64,000 bases of DNA, from assembly GCA_964016985.1 (NCBI GenBank), contig OZ024830.1, positions 75,609,763-75,673,762 on the forward strand. The letters run 5' to 3'. The stretch's first letter is position 1. The number at the start of each line of letters is the position of its first letter. This DNA is from Anodontia alba. Taxonomy: Eukaryota; Mollusca; Bivalvia; Lucinida; Lucinidae. This document shows, piece by piece, positions 50,726 to 61,980 of this stretch. The notes under the pieces were generated by a model, which was not told the origin of the DNA, did not search any database, and worked only from the letters and a program-made list of their open reading frames with translations. Both the position numbers and the translations under genes were made by a program.

Positions 50726-50933
50726 CGCGCATTGGCCTGTAAACAATAAAATAAAAAGAAAATTTACTCTTTTTCAGTGAATACCATAAAAAATTTCATC
50801 TCATGTAATGAAAACGTTCAAAGTTTCACTCGTGCTTCGCACTCGTGAAAATACTGATGTTTTCATTACACTCGATGACAATATTTATGGTATTTACAGC
50901 AAAAGAGTAAATATCCTCTATGTATTATGTGTT

Positions 50934-51176
50934 AACCCTTAAAGCGCCAAGAAAAACTGCATCTGAAAATGTCGTCTGTTTATGTCGTCTGCTGAATATT
51001 CTTGCAGACTTTTCTAACCTATTTTTGCATACAGGCAAACAGTGTGGCCCCTAATCAGACTGCTCCTAAAGGAGCAGTCTGATCTGGGTCCACACTGTTT
51101 GCAGAAATGACTTTTAAAATCATAAGCAGAAGACAAAGCAGACGACAATTGTTGAGATTGGCGCTTTAAGGGTTAA
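50934..51176. mobile_element. TTAA-flanked MITE with 20-bp perfect ends
   Basis: TTAACCCTTAAAGCGCCAA at the left, TTGGCGCTTTAAGGGTTAA at the right, TTAA on both sides. Inside, GACGACAATTGTTG and GAAAATGTCGTCTG, and the hairpin CAGACTGCTCCTAAAGGAGC. PiggyBac-type pattern. Confidence 0.87.
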
Positions 51177-51360
51177 TGTGAAAAGATACACCGCAAACGG
51201 AGAACACTGTAATCTGAAAAAAAATGCCTCCCTTGTCAAAATAGGGCTTCTGTGAAAGAAAAGAATTTGCTCCCAAGGGAAGCAAATTCGTTCCTTTCAG
51301 AAGAACCCCACTTTGAGAAGGGATACATGTACAAGATTTTTTTTTTTTTTTTTTTTTTTA

Positions 51361-53802
51361 AGCTCGCCTGAGCAAAAGCTCACGGTGAGCTATTGTGATC
51401 ACCCTCTGTCCATCATCCGTCATCGTCTGTCGTTTATCATCAACAATAAGTTTATTAACACGCTAGAGGTCACAGTTTTGACCCAATCTTGATGAAACAT
51501 GCTCAGAATGTTTGCCTCTATGAAATCTAGGTCAAGTTTGATACTGGGTCACTTGGGGTCAAAAACTAGTTTCACCAGGTCAAATTGAAGGAAAAAACTT
51601 GTTAATACTATAGAGGTCACAGTTTTTAAGTTATCATCATGAATATTGCTCAAAATGTTTGCCTTGATGGTTTCAAGGTCAAGTTCTAAACTCAGTCACT
51701 TAGTGTCAAAAACTAGTTCACGGGGCCAAATCAAAGGAAAACCTTGTAAACACTAGCGGTCACATTTTTGAAGCGATCATCATGAATCTTGCTTGATATG
51801 TTTGTCTCAATGATTTCTAGGTCATATTATAAACTAGGTCACTTGGGGTCAAAAACTAGGTCACCAGGCCAAATCAAAGGAAAACCTTATTAACACTCTA
51901 GCAGTCACATTTTTGGAAGCAATCTTCATGAATATTGCTCAGAATGTTTGTCTGGATGATTTTTAAGTCAAGTTCTAAAGTGGGTCACTTGGGGTTAAAA
52001 ACTAGGCCACCAGGCAAAATCAAAGGAAAATCTTGTTAACGCTCTAGGGGTCACATATTTGAAGCAGTTATCATTATATTGCTCAAAATGTTTGTCTTGA
52101 TGATTTCTAGGTCAAGATTGAAACTGGATCCCTTTGGGTCAAAAACTAGGTCACCATACCAACTCAAAGGAAAACCTTGTTAAAACTCTAGCGGTCACAT
52201 TTTTGAAGCAGTCATTATGAATTTTGCTTAATATGTTTGTCTTGATGATTTCTAGGTCAAGTTTGGAACTGGGTCACTTGGGGTCAAAATGTAGTCCACC
52301 AGACCAAATCAAAGGAAAAACGTTTTTAACACTCTAACAGTCACTTTTTTGAACCACTCATCATGAATCTTGCTTAATATGTTTGCCTTGATGATTTCTA
52401 GGTAAAGTTTGGAACTGGATCACTTTGGGTCAAAAACTAGGTCACCAGGCCAAATCAAAAGAAAACCTCATTAACCATGTAGCCGTCACATTTTTTTAAG
52501 TAATCATTATGAATATTACTTAAAATGTTTGTCTTGATGATTTCTAGGTCAAGTTCAAAACTGGGCCACTATGAGTCAAGAATTAGATCACTGGGCCAAA
52601 TCAAAGGAAAATCTTGTTAATACTCTAGCGGTCACATTTTTTTGAAGCAATCATCATGACTCTTGCTCAAAATGTTTGTCTTGATGATTTCTAGGTCATG
52701 TTTGAAACTGGGTCAGTGGGGGTCAAAAACTAGGTCACTGGGCCAAATCTTGGATGTTCTTGCTAACACTCTACAGGTCACATTTTTGAAGCAATCATCA
52801 TGAATCTTGCTCAAAATATTTGTCTTGATGATTTCTAGGTCAAGTTCAAAACTGGGTCACTTGGGGTCAGAACCTAGGTCACTGGGCCAAATCAACAGAG
52901 AACATTTTTACACTCTAGCGGTTGCATTTTTGAAGCAATCTTCATGGATCTTGTTGAAAATAGTTGTCTTTATGATTTCTAGGTCAGGTAGGAAACTGGG
53001 TCACTTGGGGTCAAATACTAGGTCACCTGGTCATATCAAAGGAAAACCTTGTTAATACCCTAGCTGTCACATTTTTGAAGCAATCATCATGAATAATACT
53101 CAAAATGTTTATCTTGATGATTTCTAGGTCAGGAACGAGACTGGGTTACTTGGGGTCAAAAACTAGGTCATCTGGTCAAATCAAAGGAAAACCTTGTTAA
53201 CATCTATAGGTCACATACTTGAAGCTTTCATCATGAATCTTACTCAAAATGTTTGTCTTGATTTCTAGGTCAGGTTCAAAACTGGGTCTCTTGGGGTAAA
53301 AAAAACTAGGTCACTAGGGCAAATCAAAGGAAAACTTTATTAACACTCTAGAGGTCACATTGTTGAAGCAATCATCATGAATCTTGCTCAAAATGTTTGC
53401 CTTGATGATTTCTAGGTGAAGTTTGGAACTGTGTCTCTTATGACCTATATTTCATGGCCCAGTGACTTTCTTAAGTTTTTCCGTTTAGGTGAGTTTCTCA
53501 GTAACTGTTGGTCCTACAGAGTTGTATTGGCACGTGAAGTGTTTGTGTTTCGATTAGTTTCTCAGTAACTGTTGCTCCTACAGCCAGTGATACTTCGCTC
53601 ATGCATACATCTTAGCATGGCCATGTTAGTGCAGTCATCTATATTTGACCTTGGCCTCTATTTCACAATCCATTAGACATGCTGCATTGTCTTACTTGTT
53701 AATATATTCATCATGTTTTTACCTTGATCAGTTCTAGGTCAGGTACTCTAAGTGCTATGTTACTCAGGTGAGTGTTACAGAGCCATTATGGCCCTCTTGT
53801 TT
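51361..53802 (-). mobile_element. Family J tandem-core element, complete copy 4
   Basis: Reversed. On the minus strand it starts AACAAGAGGGCCATAATGGC near 53802, with motif CACTCACCTGAGTA at 53761-53774, and ends with the hairpin at 51361-51391 (AGCTCACCGTGAGC / GCTCAGGCGAGCT). The core is about 13 units of 146 bp with GGGTCACTTGGGGTCAAAAA, CAAATCAAAGGAAAACCTTG and GCTCAAAATGTTTGTCTTGA. A poly-T run of about 23 bases lies at 51337-51359. It occupies much of the 9-kb CCDC157 intron. Confidence 0.85.
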
Positions 53803-54521
53803 TTTTTTATTATTTATTTATTTATTTATTTATTTTATTTTATTTTTTTTGCTCTGGTATAGCAGGGTGTAGATGAACAGGATATGACTCTCCAATACAT
53901 TTATCGTATATTATTACCTAAGCATTGAACAATTGCAATCCAGGTCAATCAAGTACAAAAAGCTGAAAATTAGCATAAAAATGCACAAACAAGTGTATTA
54001 AAATTTAACTTAAAAGTGTAAACAATGAGAAATGATACTTGAAAATTATCCTGAAACATGCCCAGTTGCTTTGGTTTTCAATCATATAATTTTCTTTTGG
54101 AAACCCTTACCACTTTGAAAGAGTTGACAACAAAACCACTACTAGATTTTGGCCAAATATTGACATTTTGTCGCATTTTAAACTGCATTTTCAGCTATAA
54201 AATATCGTGAAATCATAAAAAAAATCATGTTCAGAACATTATTTGATGTTCTAGCAGGAATGCTGTTGAAAAGTATTTTCACCGGAGTTTGTACATTTTG
54301 AGTTTTAGCATGAAAAAAAAAAATGGTCCTAAAAGCACAACTTTGATGGATACCTACCCTATTAAGTTTACTTGTATGTGCGTTTTGTTTATCAGTTGTT
54401 CTTGCTTAATACTATCATGAGGACACTGAAGTTTAGCTCTTTGAATGAGAGACCATTCTCAGATATTTAGCCCCTGGCTAGAGTGGCCACCTTTTCAGAA
54501 GGAATGTAATAGTTTTAAACT
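53803..54521. other. Low-complexity and unassigned sequence
   Basis: (TTTAT)n at 53805-53850, then AT-rich sequence. A piece at about 53960-54085 (TTAAAAGTGTAAACAATGAG) recurs at 54890-55000, so it is itself a dispersed repeat. Confidence 0.5.
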
Positions 54522-54726
54522 TACAGTAAAACCTGTGTAAGAGAGCCACTTTCAAGACTGACAAATAGTGGTTGATGTGGAAAAAGTTGTCTGTCTTATA
54601 AAGGTACATGTCATGTAATTTTGCTAGCACAATTACATGACATGTACCTTTATAAGACAACCACCTTTCCAATTCAACCACTGAAGTCAATTTCAATGGT
54701 GGCTGTCTTACACAGGTTTTACTGTA
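54522..54726. mobile_element. TA-flanked palindromic MITE (family E)
   Basis: Full-length palindrome with TACAGTAAAACCTGTGTAAG at one end and TTTTACTGTA at the other; tip TTGCTAGCACAA. Confidence 0.87.
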
Positions 54727-55051
54727 GTGTGCTCTCTTATTGGAATGTATCCACTTACCTTATGCAGTGGGCTCTAGTTATCCAGGGCTCAAATTTAACT
54801 TTTTTGACAGATTAAAATTAGCAAGTAGCATTAGTTTTTCCTTGCTAAACCTTTCAGCCAACTTGCTTTTTCACACTTATAAACATGCACAAAGAAGTGT
54901 ATTAAAATTTAACTTAAAAGTGTAAACAATGAGAAATGATACTTGAAAATTATCCTGAAACATGCCCAGTTGCTTTGGCTTTTCAATCATATAATTTTAT
55001 GTGGCTTTAAATGTAAGCACTCTGGGTAAAAATTTCAGCAGACATTTTAAA

Positions 55052-55166
55052 ATATTTTTTCTTATTTTTCCCGGAAAACAGGTTTTGACATTACGTGCAA
55101 ATTGTCTCCATAGGAGACAATTTGCATGTAATGTCAAAACCTGTTTTCTAGGAAAAATAAGAAAAA
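55052..55166. mobile_element. Hairpin MITE family H, near-perfect
   Basis: TTTTCTTATTTTTCCCGG and GGAAAAATAAGAAAAATA as outer stem; GGTTTTGACATTACGTGCAA / TTGCATGTAATGTCAAAACC and AATTGTCTCC/GGAGACAATT as inner stem. Confidence 0.85.
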
Positions 55167-55734
55167 TATCGTCATTGCTTTTGGAAAAGAACTTCAGCAA
55201 CAATGCCTCAGGTTCTGCCAATTAAAGAGAATCTGTCCAACTTCCTAGAATTAGCAAGTGATGGAAATTGCAGCTTGCTTTTTGAGGAAATTAACCAGCA
55301 TTTAGCAAGTGCTAAAATTGATCCCTGTTATCATAAACTCCAAAGGACCCAAATTTTCAGTTTGAGATAATAATAGTTTGAGAAAACAGTTGAAATATAA
55401 AAAAAACAAAAAAAACATAAAGCAAAACTAAACAAACATTATCCAACATTTCGTTTCACTTGACATTAGTTTGAGTCATAGGTGTTTGAGATAAATAGAG
55501 TCCACTTATTTGATTATCTGGTTATATGTTGAATTAGAGCACTCTTCAGTGATGGTGAATGTGAATATTTTTGAGTAATATACATGTAATTCTGCTTTTC
55601 TTTTGCCTAAGTCTTGACTTAATAACTTGGACCCCATTGGAAATAAGCCATATGGCTTTATGTATCAGATCTTCAGATTAATACATGCCTTTTACTTGGT
55701 TACGTCTTGAAATTGTATACCATAGCCCTAGAGG

Positions 55735-55868
55735 AGAGGCTTTTCTTTTTGTTCCTGTTCTTTTTTCTTCCCTGAACTCTCTTTCATCTCCTCTACTATC
55801 TGTTCTGTCTCTTTTCTCCCTTTCTCTGGGAGACAAAGATTGATGTGTCATTTAACCCAAGCACAATC
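55735..55868 (+). mobile_element. SINE family L, 3-prime half
   Basis: Pyrimidine-rich stretch, then CTTTCTCTGGGAGACAAAGA and TGTGTCATTTAACCCAAGCA. Confidence 0.7.
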
Positions 55869-55869
55869 A

Positions 55870-57504
55870 AACATATTGAATAAGATGGCTGCCATGTCTA
55901 TATATGGTAAAAACACTTAAAATTCTTCTTCTCCAAAACCAAGAAAACTTCAAGGCTGAATCTAGGTACATGTATATAGCATCTGAGACTCAAGGTCTAC
56001 CAAGTTTGTTCAAATGATGATCCTAGGATGACCTTTGACTTTTCTATGGCTATGTCAAATCTGCATCCCCATACTCTTGTATCTGGAAAATGTTGAAGGA
56101 TCTTTTTCTGAAAATGTACTAAAGACTTATGGCTGATATTTGCAACATATGATTGAAGTAGTCAAACATTTTAGTTACACTCAATTTGTCCCCTGGTAGT
56201 TATACACCCTTTGGCTATATATGTTTAAAATCATGTAATCTTTAAACGTTTTCTTCTCCGAAACCACTTGACCAATTTTCTATAGATTTCACATGGAGCC
56301 TTCTGTTGAAGGGATATTGACAGTTTGTTCAAATGTTCAACTCTATTGAACAAGATGGCAACCATGCCTATATATGGTAAAAAAAACAAAAAACACACAC
56401 TTAAAAATCTTCTTCTTCAGAAACAAGAAAACTTTGAGACTGTATCTTGTTATATAACATTTGGGACTCTAGGTCTACCAGGTTTGTTCAGATGATGAGC
56501 TTTGACATTTTTATGGCAAGGTCAAATCTGTGTCCCCATTGATAATGTTGAAAAAATTATTTTCTAAAAATGTACTAAAGACTTATGTCTGAAACTTAAT
56601 GCTGTTTGATTAAAGTAGTACATCTATTTAGTTAGAATCAAAATTTTATCCTCTGTGGGTGTCTGCCCTTGCCCTTGGGCCTTGTACATGTATAAAATTG
56701 TAAATCGTCTATGAAACCACTCACCAATTTTCACCAGATTTCACATGGGTTCTTCTGGCAGGCAGTACTGACAACTTGTTCTAATAGTTTAAAACTATGA
56801 AAAGGATGGCTGCCATGCCCATATATGGTAAAAACAAAGATTTTCTTCTTTAGAACCAAGAAAGCTTTGAGGCTGTTTGTGTTGAGGTTTTACGGCCCAG
56901 TCAACCCAATGGGGTCATGTTGAGCGCGGTCAGTTTACCTAACCACACGTTTACTGGGCAGGCTTAGTCCTCTAAGCGGTTAACCAGTATTGTGCACATT
57001 CTTTCGCCAGAAACTGACAACTGCCCTTCTTGAATCAGCGGAAGGGAGAGAATGACCGTAGAAAATATTTCATGATCAATCTCCACGAAAGAATGTTGCC
57101 GACCTCAGCGGGGGGTTGAACCCCCGACCTCCTGGTCTCCAGTCCAGGAGGTCGCGGGTTCAACCCCCGCATGCAAGTCCCTGCTTGGAAATATGAGAAT
57201 GACTGTAGAAAATATTTCATGATCAATCTCCACGAGAGAATGTTGCCGACCTCGGCGGGGGTTGAACCCGCGACCTCCTGGTCTCCAGTCGGACGGCGCA
57301 TCCAACTGAGCCACCGAGGCCGGCATTTGAGGCTGTTACTATAATAATCTTGGTATATAGCATCGGTGATGCAAGGTCTACCAAGTTATTTCAAATTTTT
57401 ATATCAAGTTGCTGTAGCAATACTGGAAGAATCTTGCGTGGTATCTGCAAATATGCAATGGCTGTTTTACTCAGTGAGTGTTGTGGCCCATGGGCCTCTT
57501 GTTT
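55870..57504 (-). mobile_element. Family J element, 5-prime part, with nested SINE
   Basis: Reversed. The start AACAAGAGGCCCATGGGCC lies at 57504, followed by CACTCACTGAGT. The core has three diverged units of about 460 bp marked by AAGATGGCTGCCATGTCTAT and TATATATGGTAAAAA (55884, 56343, 56800). No 3-prime hairpin is found at the left edge. A SINE interrupts at 56878-57325. Confidence 0.72.
56878..57325 (-). mobile_element. SINE family V, dimeric copy with 12-bp target duplication
   Basis: TTTGAGGCTGTT flanks it at 56866-56877 and 57326-57337. On the minus strand it has a full head (A box, B box), a body piece, then a second B-box region in an inverted arrangement before the normal body and tail. 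The inverted junction at 57115-57164 pairs GTTGAACCCCCGACCTCCTGG with its complement. Such a structure suggests template switching during reverse transcription. Confidence 0.88.
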
Positions 57505-57569
57505 GCTATTTCTTCACCACAAAATGCCTTTTGTATACGCCAGAGTTTCCCAGCTCCTGTCAGTTTTAT

Positions 57570-57770
57570 CATTACGAAAACACGCCTATTCAAATATACT
57601 GAAAAATTTACCACCAAAAGAAAATTTTCAGATAAAAAAAAAACTCTGATATTTTTCATATTTCTGCTCAAAACATATATTGTGGGTACTCGTTAGAACT
57701 GCCTCGACGCTTTACTATATAAAAGTGGGGTATAAGGGGGTCAAAACTATAAAGGCGTGTTTTTGTGATG
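57570..57770 (+). mobile_element. Hairpin MITE family A with internal deletion
   Basis: The left end and left hairpin arm (ACTCGTTAGAACTGCCTCG) run straight into CTTTACTATATAAAAGTGGG; the right arm and following 70 bases are gone. Confidence 0.83.
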
Positions 57771-58607
57771 TTTTACATCCAAATCATATCATATTATTTT
57801 AACATTGCACTAAAACATATCTTGTGTGTATAGGCTGGAATCACTTGGTGATGCAAATCAAGTTAGTTCAACTAAGATACATTTTAAAGCAAAAATAAAA
57901 AAGTACAGTATTGGTCAAGGCAAGGTTCGATTAATTTCGCATTTTTGGAGTAAAAATTATCCTTTTCCTATTTGTTATGCAAATCGTTTGTAAGTCATTT
58001 GCGTGGGACTGGTGACTGTCTCATGAGTTAGTGAAATATTGCAAGTGACACTCAAAAATTTTGTGTGTTAGTACATGTATTTGGCAAGTTCTATATTTAA
58101 CTCTTCTCTCACAAAATTTTGCTTTCTCATGCATGGTCCTGCCATCTCAAGCATTAATGTGAAACAGATACGAGGGACTTGTGAGTATGTTTTGCAAGCA
58201 AAATTAATCTCCTCCGTGCATCATTGTGCACTTTGCAAGTGTGATGACCACCAAACTTTCCTGTAACCTGTACTGTTTTACATGTTTTGGTGCAGAAATG
58301 TATTTTTGATAAAAAAAATAATAAAAAATCACCTCTTGCCTGGAGCTCATCTAATACTTTGCTGGGTGGCATTTAAAAATGCCCTATCAGGGTTGCCACC
58401 ATCCATGAAAAGTCAGGGAATTTTATAAAAAAAGGTCTGGGAAATTTCAAATTTTAGGAAAGTCAGGGAAAAGTCAGGGAATTTTGTAATTTTAGGCTAT
58501 TTTTTTTTTTTATGGCTAAGGCAGTTTTCGGGTTATTCTCCGAAGTAAGAAGCTGAAATCATAACTAGATAAGGCACTTTTTTTCAACAGAAAAGAACTG
58601 ATATGTT

Positions 58608-58740
58608 TCTTATTTCTCCATGAAAACATATGTTATGGGTACTCATTAGATGCACTTCAGCATGATGCTTCTAATGAGTACCCACAACGTATGTGGAGAA
58701 ATAAGAAAAATGATATGAATATTATGTGATACCCTCTCTT
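58608..58740. mobile_element. Hairpin MITE family B, nested
   Basis: TTATTTCTCCATGAAAACAT and GTGGAGAAATAAG; hairpin tip TTCAGCATGATGC. Confidence 0.75.
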
Positions 58741-58750
58741 ATCTGGAGCT

Positions 58751-58973
58751 ACGCCACAACCTCTTTATAACACTATTGTTTGGGTCCATAACATAAACCG
58801 TTTTAGTTAAACAACCGTGTTATATCCAAACAAAAATGTATAGACTATATTGAAAAATGACCATCTATGGTCATTTTTCAATATAATCTATACATTTTTG
58901 GGATCCATCTTTGAACCGTGTTATATCCAAAACCGTGTTATAACAAACAATGTTATAAAGAGTTTGTAGTGTA
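58751..58973. mobile_element. Palindromic MITE family F, nested
   Basis: CCACAACCTCTTTATAACAC and GTTATAAAGAGTTTGTAGTGTA; palindrome AATGACCATCTATGGTCATT. Confidence 0.82.
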
Positions 58974-59346
58974 TGTGAAATATATGAAAATAAGCCTGTG
59001 ATCTAACACTAGACATCTGTATTAAAACTTATGTTCCTAAAAGCTAACATCATTGTACTAACATTCAGTTAAATGCATTTACTCGTAAGTGTTGCACTAA
59101 ATAATTTTATGGAGGATATTACCGAAGATAGCAGGAAAGTGACAGTTATGTGGGGAGGTTAGAGGCTGTCAGGTTTTGGCCAGTTTGGTCAGTAAAACCT
59201 GCTGTCTGGTCAGGGAAAAGTCAGGGAATTTTGAATTAATACAGTGATGGCAACCCTGTCCAGGCACTTCTTTCAACCAAAAACTATTTATCTGATACCC
59301 CGTTTTATCTAGAGCTATGCATTTATGTTGTTTTTTGACTTTTCAG

Positions 59347-60088
59347 AAAAATGCATCCAACCGGAAAGTTGCAGAGTTAGAAAATGACATTTCCAGATTA
59401 AACTCTGAACTTAAACAGACATATAACAACACTAGACCCAAGACAGCTGGGTTTGGAGGTTTGATACCACCTAATCGGGCTGAACTGACACTTGGAAAAA
59501 GTTTAAATCCTGCACAGTTGAAGGAGTTTGGTCTTATTTCCAGAGATGAGTATAATAAATCCTGTCAGACTAGTGAAACTGCCTTTACTCCATGTGATTC
59601 ATGTAGCATTGTTCAGAAAAGTTTCCGCCAGTCAGGGGAGTTAATTGTAAATATTTGCCAGCAGCAGCAGATTCCTTCCTGTCTTCAGAAATTCCGTCCT
59701 CAGGTGTCCCATCTTGACTGGTTGTCGGGAAATGATGTGGCAAGATGGTCTGCTGAGCAAAATAAAGATTTACAAAGGATTAGTAAATTGACAGCTACCA
59801 TTCAGCCAATGAAAAGAGAGTTGACAGATTGTTCAGAAAAATGTGATAAATTGGAAAAGAGAGTTACAAACTTTGACAGAGACATGAAGCAAGAAAGGGA
59901 TGAGAGGAGTGCTCTTCATAAACAGTATGAAATGAAAATTAAAGAACTTGACCTTCAGCATACTAAGACCTTAGAGTTGGAACGTCAGCAGCGAGACTTG
60001 CTTGCTCTTAACAAACAAGAACTAGAAAAACTTCTAGAAAAGCACAAATCAGAGTTGAAAGAGCAGCAAAATTTATTGCAGGAACTAG
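59347..60088 (+). CDS. CCDC157: CCDC157 large exon (conserved motif and coiled coil)
   Basis: Acceptor TTTGACTTTTCAG, phase 0 start, 247 codons plus one base. In order: KNASNRKVAELEND with a short heptad stretch; an HSQT/CQT-type conserved segment, SCQTSETAFTPCDSCSIVQK and GELIVNICQQQQIPSCLQKF; then GNDVARWSAEQNKDLQRISK; then about 100 residues of charged coiled coil ending LLEKHKSELKEQQNLLQEL. The PCD-C motif followed by the RW-AEQ-KDL segment and coiled coil is the CCDC157 signature. Donor TAG|GTAAAG at 60089. The frame stays open past the donor into intron and SINE; that part is not coding. Confidence 0.93.
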
Positions 60089-60134
60089 GTAAAGTAATCC
60101 TTAATACATGCTTTAACAACAAAATTAGCAGACA

Positions 60135-60435
60135 GTTGTTTGAGGTGAGGTTTTATGGCCCAGTAAACCCAGTAGGATCATGTCAAGTCGATCAGTTTAC
60201 CTAAACAGACTTTTCCTGGGCAGGCTTAGTCTTCTAAGTAGTTGACCAGTGTTTGTGCAGAGCTTTTGCCAGCCACTGACAACTGCCCTACTTGAATTAG
60301 GAGAAGGGAGAGAATAACTGTAGAAAATATTTCATCAAAAGTCTACATGAAAGAATGTTGCCGGACCCTAATGGTGTCACATCCACGACCTGATCGCCAG
60401 ACCGACGGGCATCTGACTGAGCCACCAAGACAGGC
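60135..60435 (-). mobile_element. SINE family V, diverged, with 13-bp target duplication
   Basis: AAATTAGCAGACA flanks it exactly (60122-60134 and 60436-60448), yet the body is well diverged. It lies 46 bases inside the intron after the CCDC157 exon. Confidence 0.9.
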
Positions 60436-60569
60436 AAATTAGCAGACAAAACATTTTGTTTTATTTATGATAATTTCCTTATGTTTCCAAAATTATGGAG
60501 ACAGTTCCAATGAAATGTCAAGCTCAATTTTCGCAGACAAAAATGTACACAACAGCCTACTGCTGGGGT

Positions 60570-60745
60570 CCAAAGCTAAAGCTGTGTTAGCTAAACAACA
60601 GTGTTGTATCAAACAAAAATGTTTAGATTTTATAGAAAAATGACCATAAATGGCCATTTTTCTATATAATCTATACATTTCTGTTTGGATATCATAAAAC
60701 ACTTTTGGGGTCTACCTTTAAACCATCTTACATCTTATAAAGAAT
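60570..60745. mobile_element. Palindromic MITE family F, decayed
   Basis: AAAAATGACCATAAATGGCC and ATTTTTCTATATAATCTATA keep the core; the outer ends are eroded. Confidence 0.68.
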
Positions 60746-60782
60746 ATTATTAATCAGCTTTGTAATTATATTCTTATATGTG

Positions 60783-61716
60783 CTAGACAGCCTGCATCAT
60801 ACCATTGCAATGTTTGGCATGAGTTCTTCTCGGTTTTGGCCCGGGCATTATATGAGGGCTGATACTAAAAGTTCCACGGATTTAGGGGATAAAAACTGAG
60901 TGGTTCAGGAGGGCCAATATTTTACTGTATTAACCAGGCCAGTATTTTACGGTATTAACCAGTCAATGAGACTTTAAACACAGCACGAAGTTGGTTGATA
61001 ACAATGTCATGAAATGGATGTTTTCACATTGGTCCTATTACAGGTCCTCGGCCAGTCATATTGGCCTTCGGATGGCTGTATTGGCCCGAGGCATCACGGG
61101 GCCAATACAGCTATCCTCATGCCACTACGACTGCCCTCAGTTCTGTAACAGGGCCAATATGAAAACATACATTTAATAACATTATATATGGTCTTATAAT
61201 GAAGTTCCAGTGTATTTAAAAATCTGCTTTATGTGTTAAGTCCAAGCTTCCTGTGATCAAACTCAGTTTTGTTTGCATAGTGTAGGGATATTTGACTAAT
61301 TATTAATCAAATAAGTAATTATTGTTCTAATATGTGCCAAATAGCCTGCATCATACCACTGCAATGTTTGGCATGATTTCTATACATTCTTTGCCAGGGC
61401 TTTATGCGAGGGCCAATACTGAAAGTTACAAGGATTTAGGTCCTAAAAACGGAGGGATTCAGGAGGTCCAATATTTTATGGTAGAAATCCTGCCTACATG
61501 TACAAAGACTTTATAGACTTTCAACACTTTAAAAGTTGAAAAAAAAAATTGATTAATTAAAATGTCATGAAATGGATGTTTTCATATAGGCCCTGTTACA
61601 GGTCCTCAGCCTTCAGATGGCTGTATTGGCCCTCGGCTTTACAGCCATCCTCAGGCCAATATGACTGACCTCATAACAGGGTCAATATGAAAACATCCAT
61701 TTAATAGCATTATACT
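60783..61716 (+). repeat. Tandem duplication of a ~550-bp unit with internal hairpin
   Basis: AGCCTGCATCATACCA and TGCAATGTTTGGCATGA mark the start of both copies (about 60790 and 61342). Each ends with a palindromic block (ATGGATGTTTTCA...GCCAATATGAAAACAT), 61006-61185 and 61560-61716. Copies differ by many substitutions. Confidence 0.78.
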
Positions 61717-61980
61717 GTTTTTAATGGAAAGTTCTGGTTATTAGAATGAATAATTTTGGAAGGAGGGTGGGTTTTTGGAATAGATTGAGATGCTATGTTG
61801 TATACAAGAATGACAATATTTGGCTCACTTTTCTAGTTATATCTTACATAGTGACAGATAATTTGATTGGGCTGTAAGTTTTCCTGTCTGTTATTTCTGA
61901 TTTTTTTTTTTTTTAATAAAAAACGCGGCATTATATTTATAACAAAAATGATAACAGTATCTCGAACTTTTATTATTTAG

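Larger units (their letters stand above)
58388..59258. mobile_element. hAT-like non-autonomous element with two nested MITEs
   Basis: CAGGGTTGCCACCATC at the left and GTGATGGCAACCCTG at the right. CAGGGTTGCCA is a common hAT terminus in animals. Subterminal AAAGTCAGGGAATTTT repeats occur on both sides. Family B (58608-58740) and family F (58751-58973) lie inside. No convincing 8-bp target duplication was seen. Confidence 0.72.

Noticed and set aside
52807..53055. 82-codon frame with an internal repeat
   Set aside because: It lies in the 146-bp tandem array of a family J element; the protein repeat simply mirrors the DNA repeat.
57035..57326. Overlapping frames with PRGRQHS-like peptides
   Set aside because: These come from the SINE head on the minus strand; the same peptides appear at every family V copy.
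60089..60204. Continuation of the CCDC157 frame past 60088
   Set aside because: A good donor (TAG|GTAAAG) stands at 60089, the exon at 61981 continues the frame and the coiled coil, and the extra residues read into a SINE.
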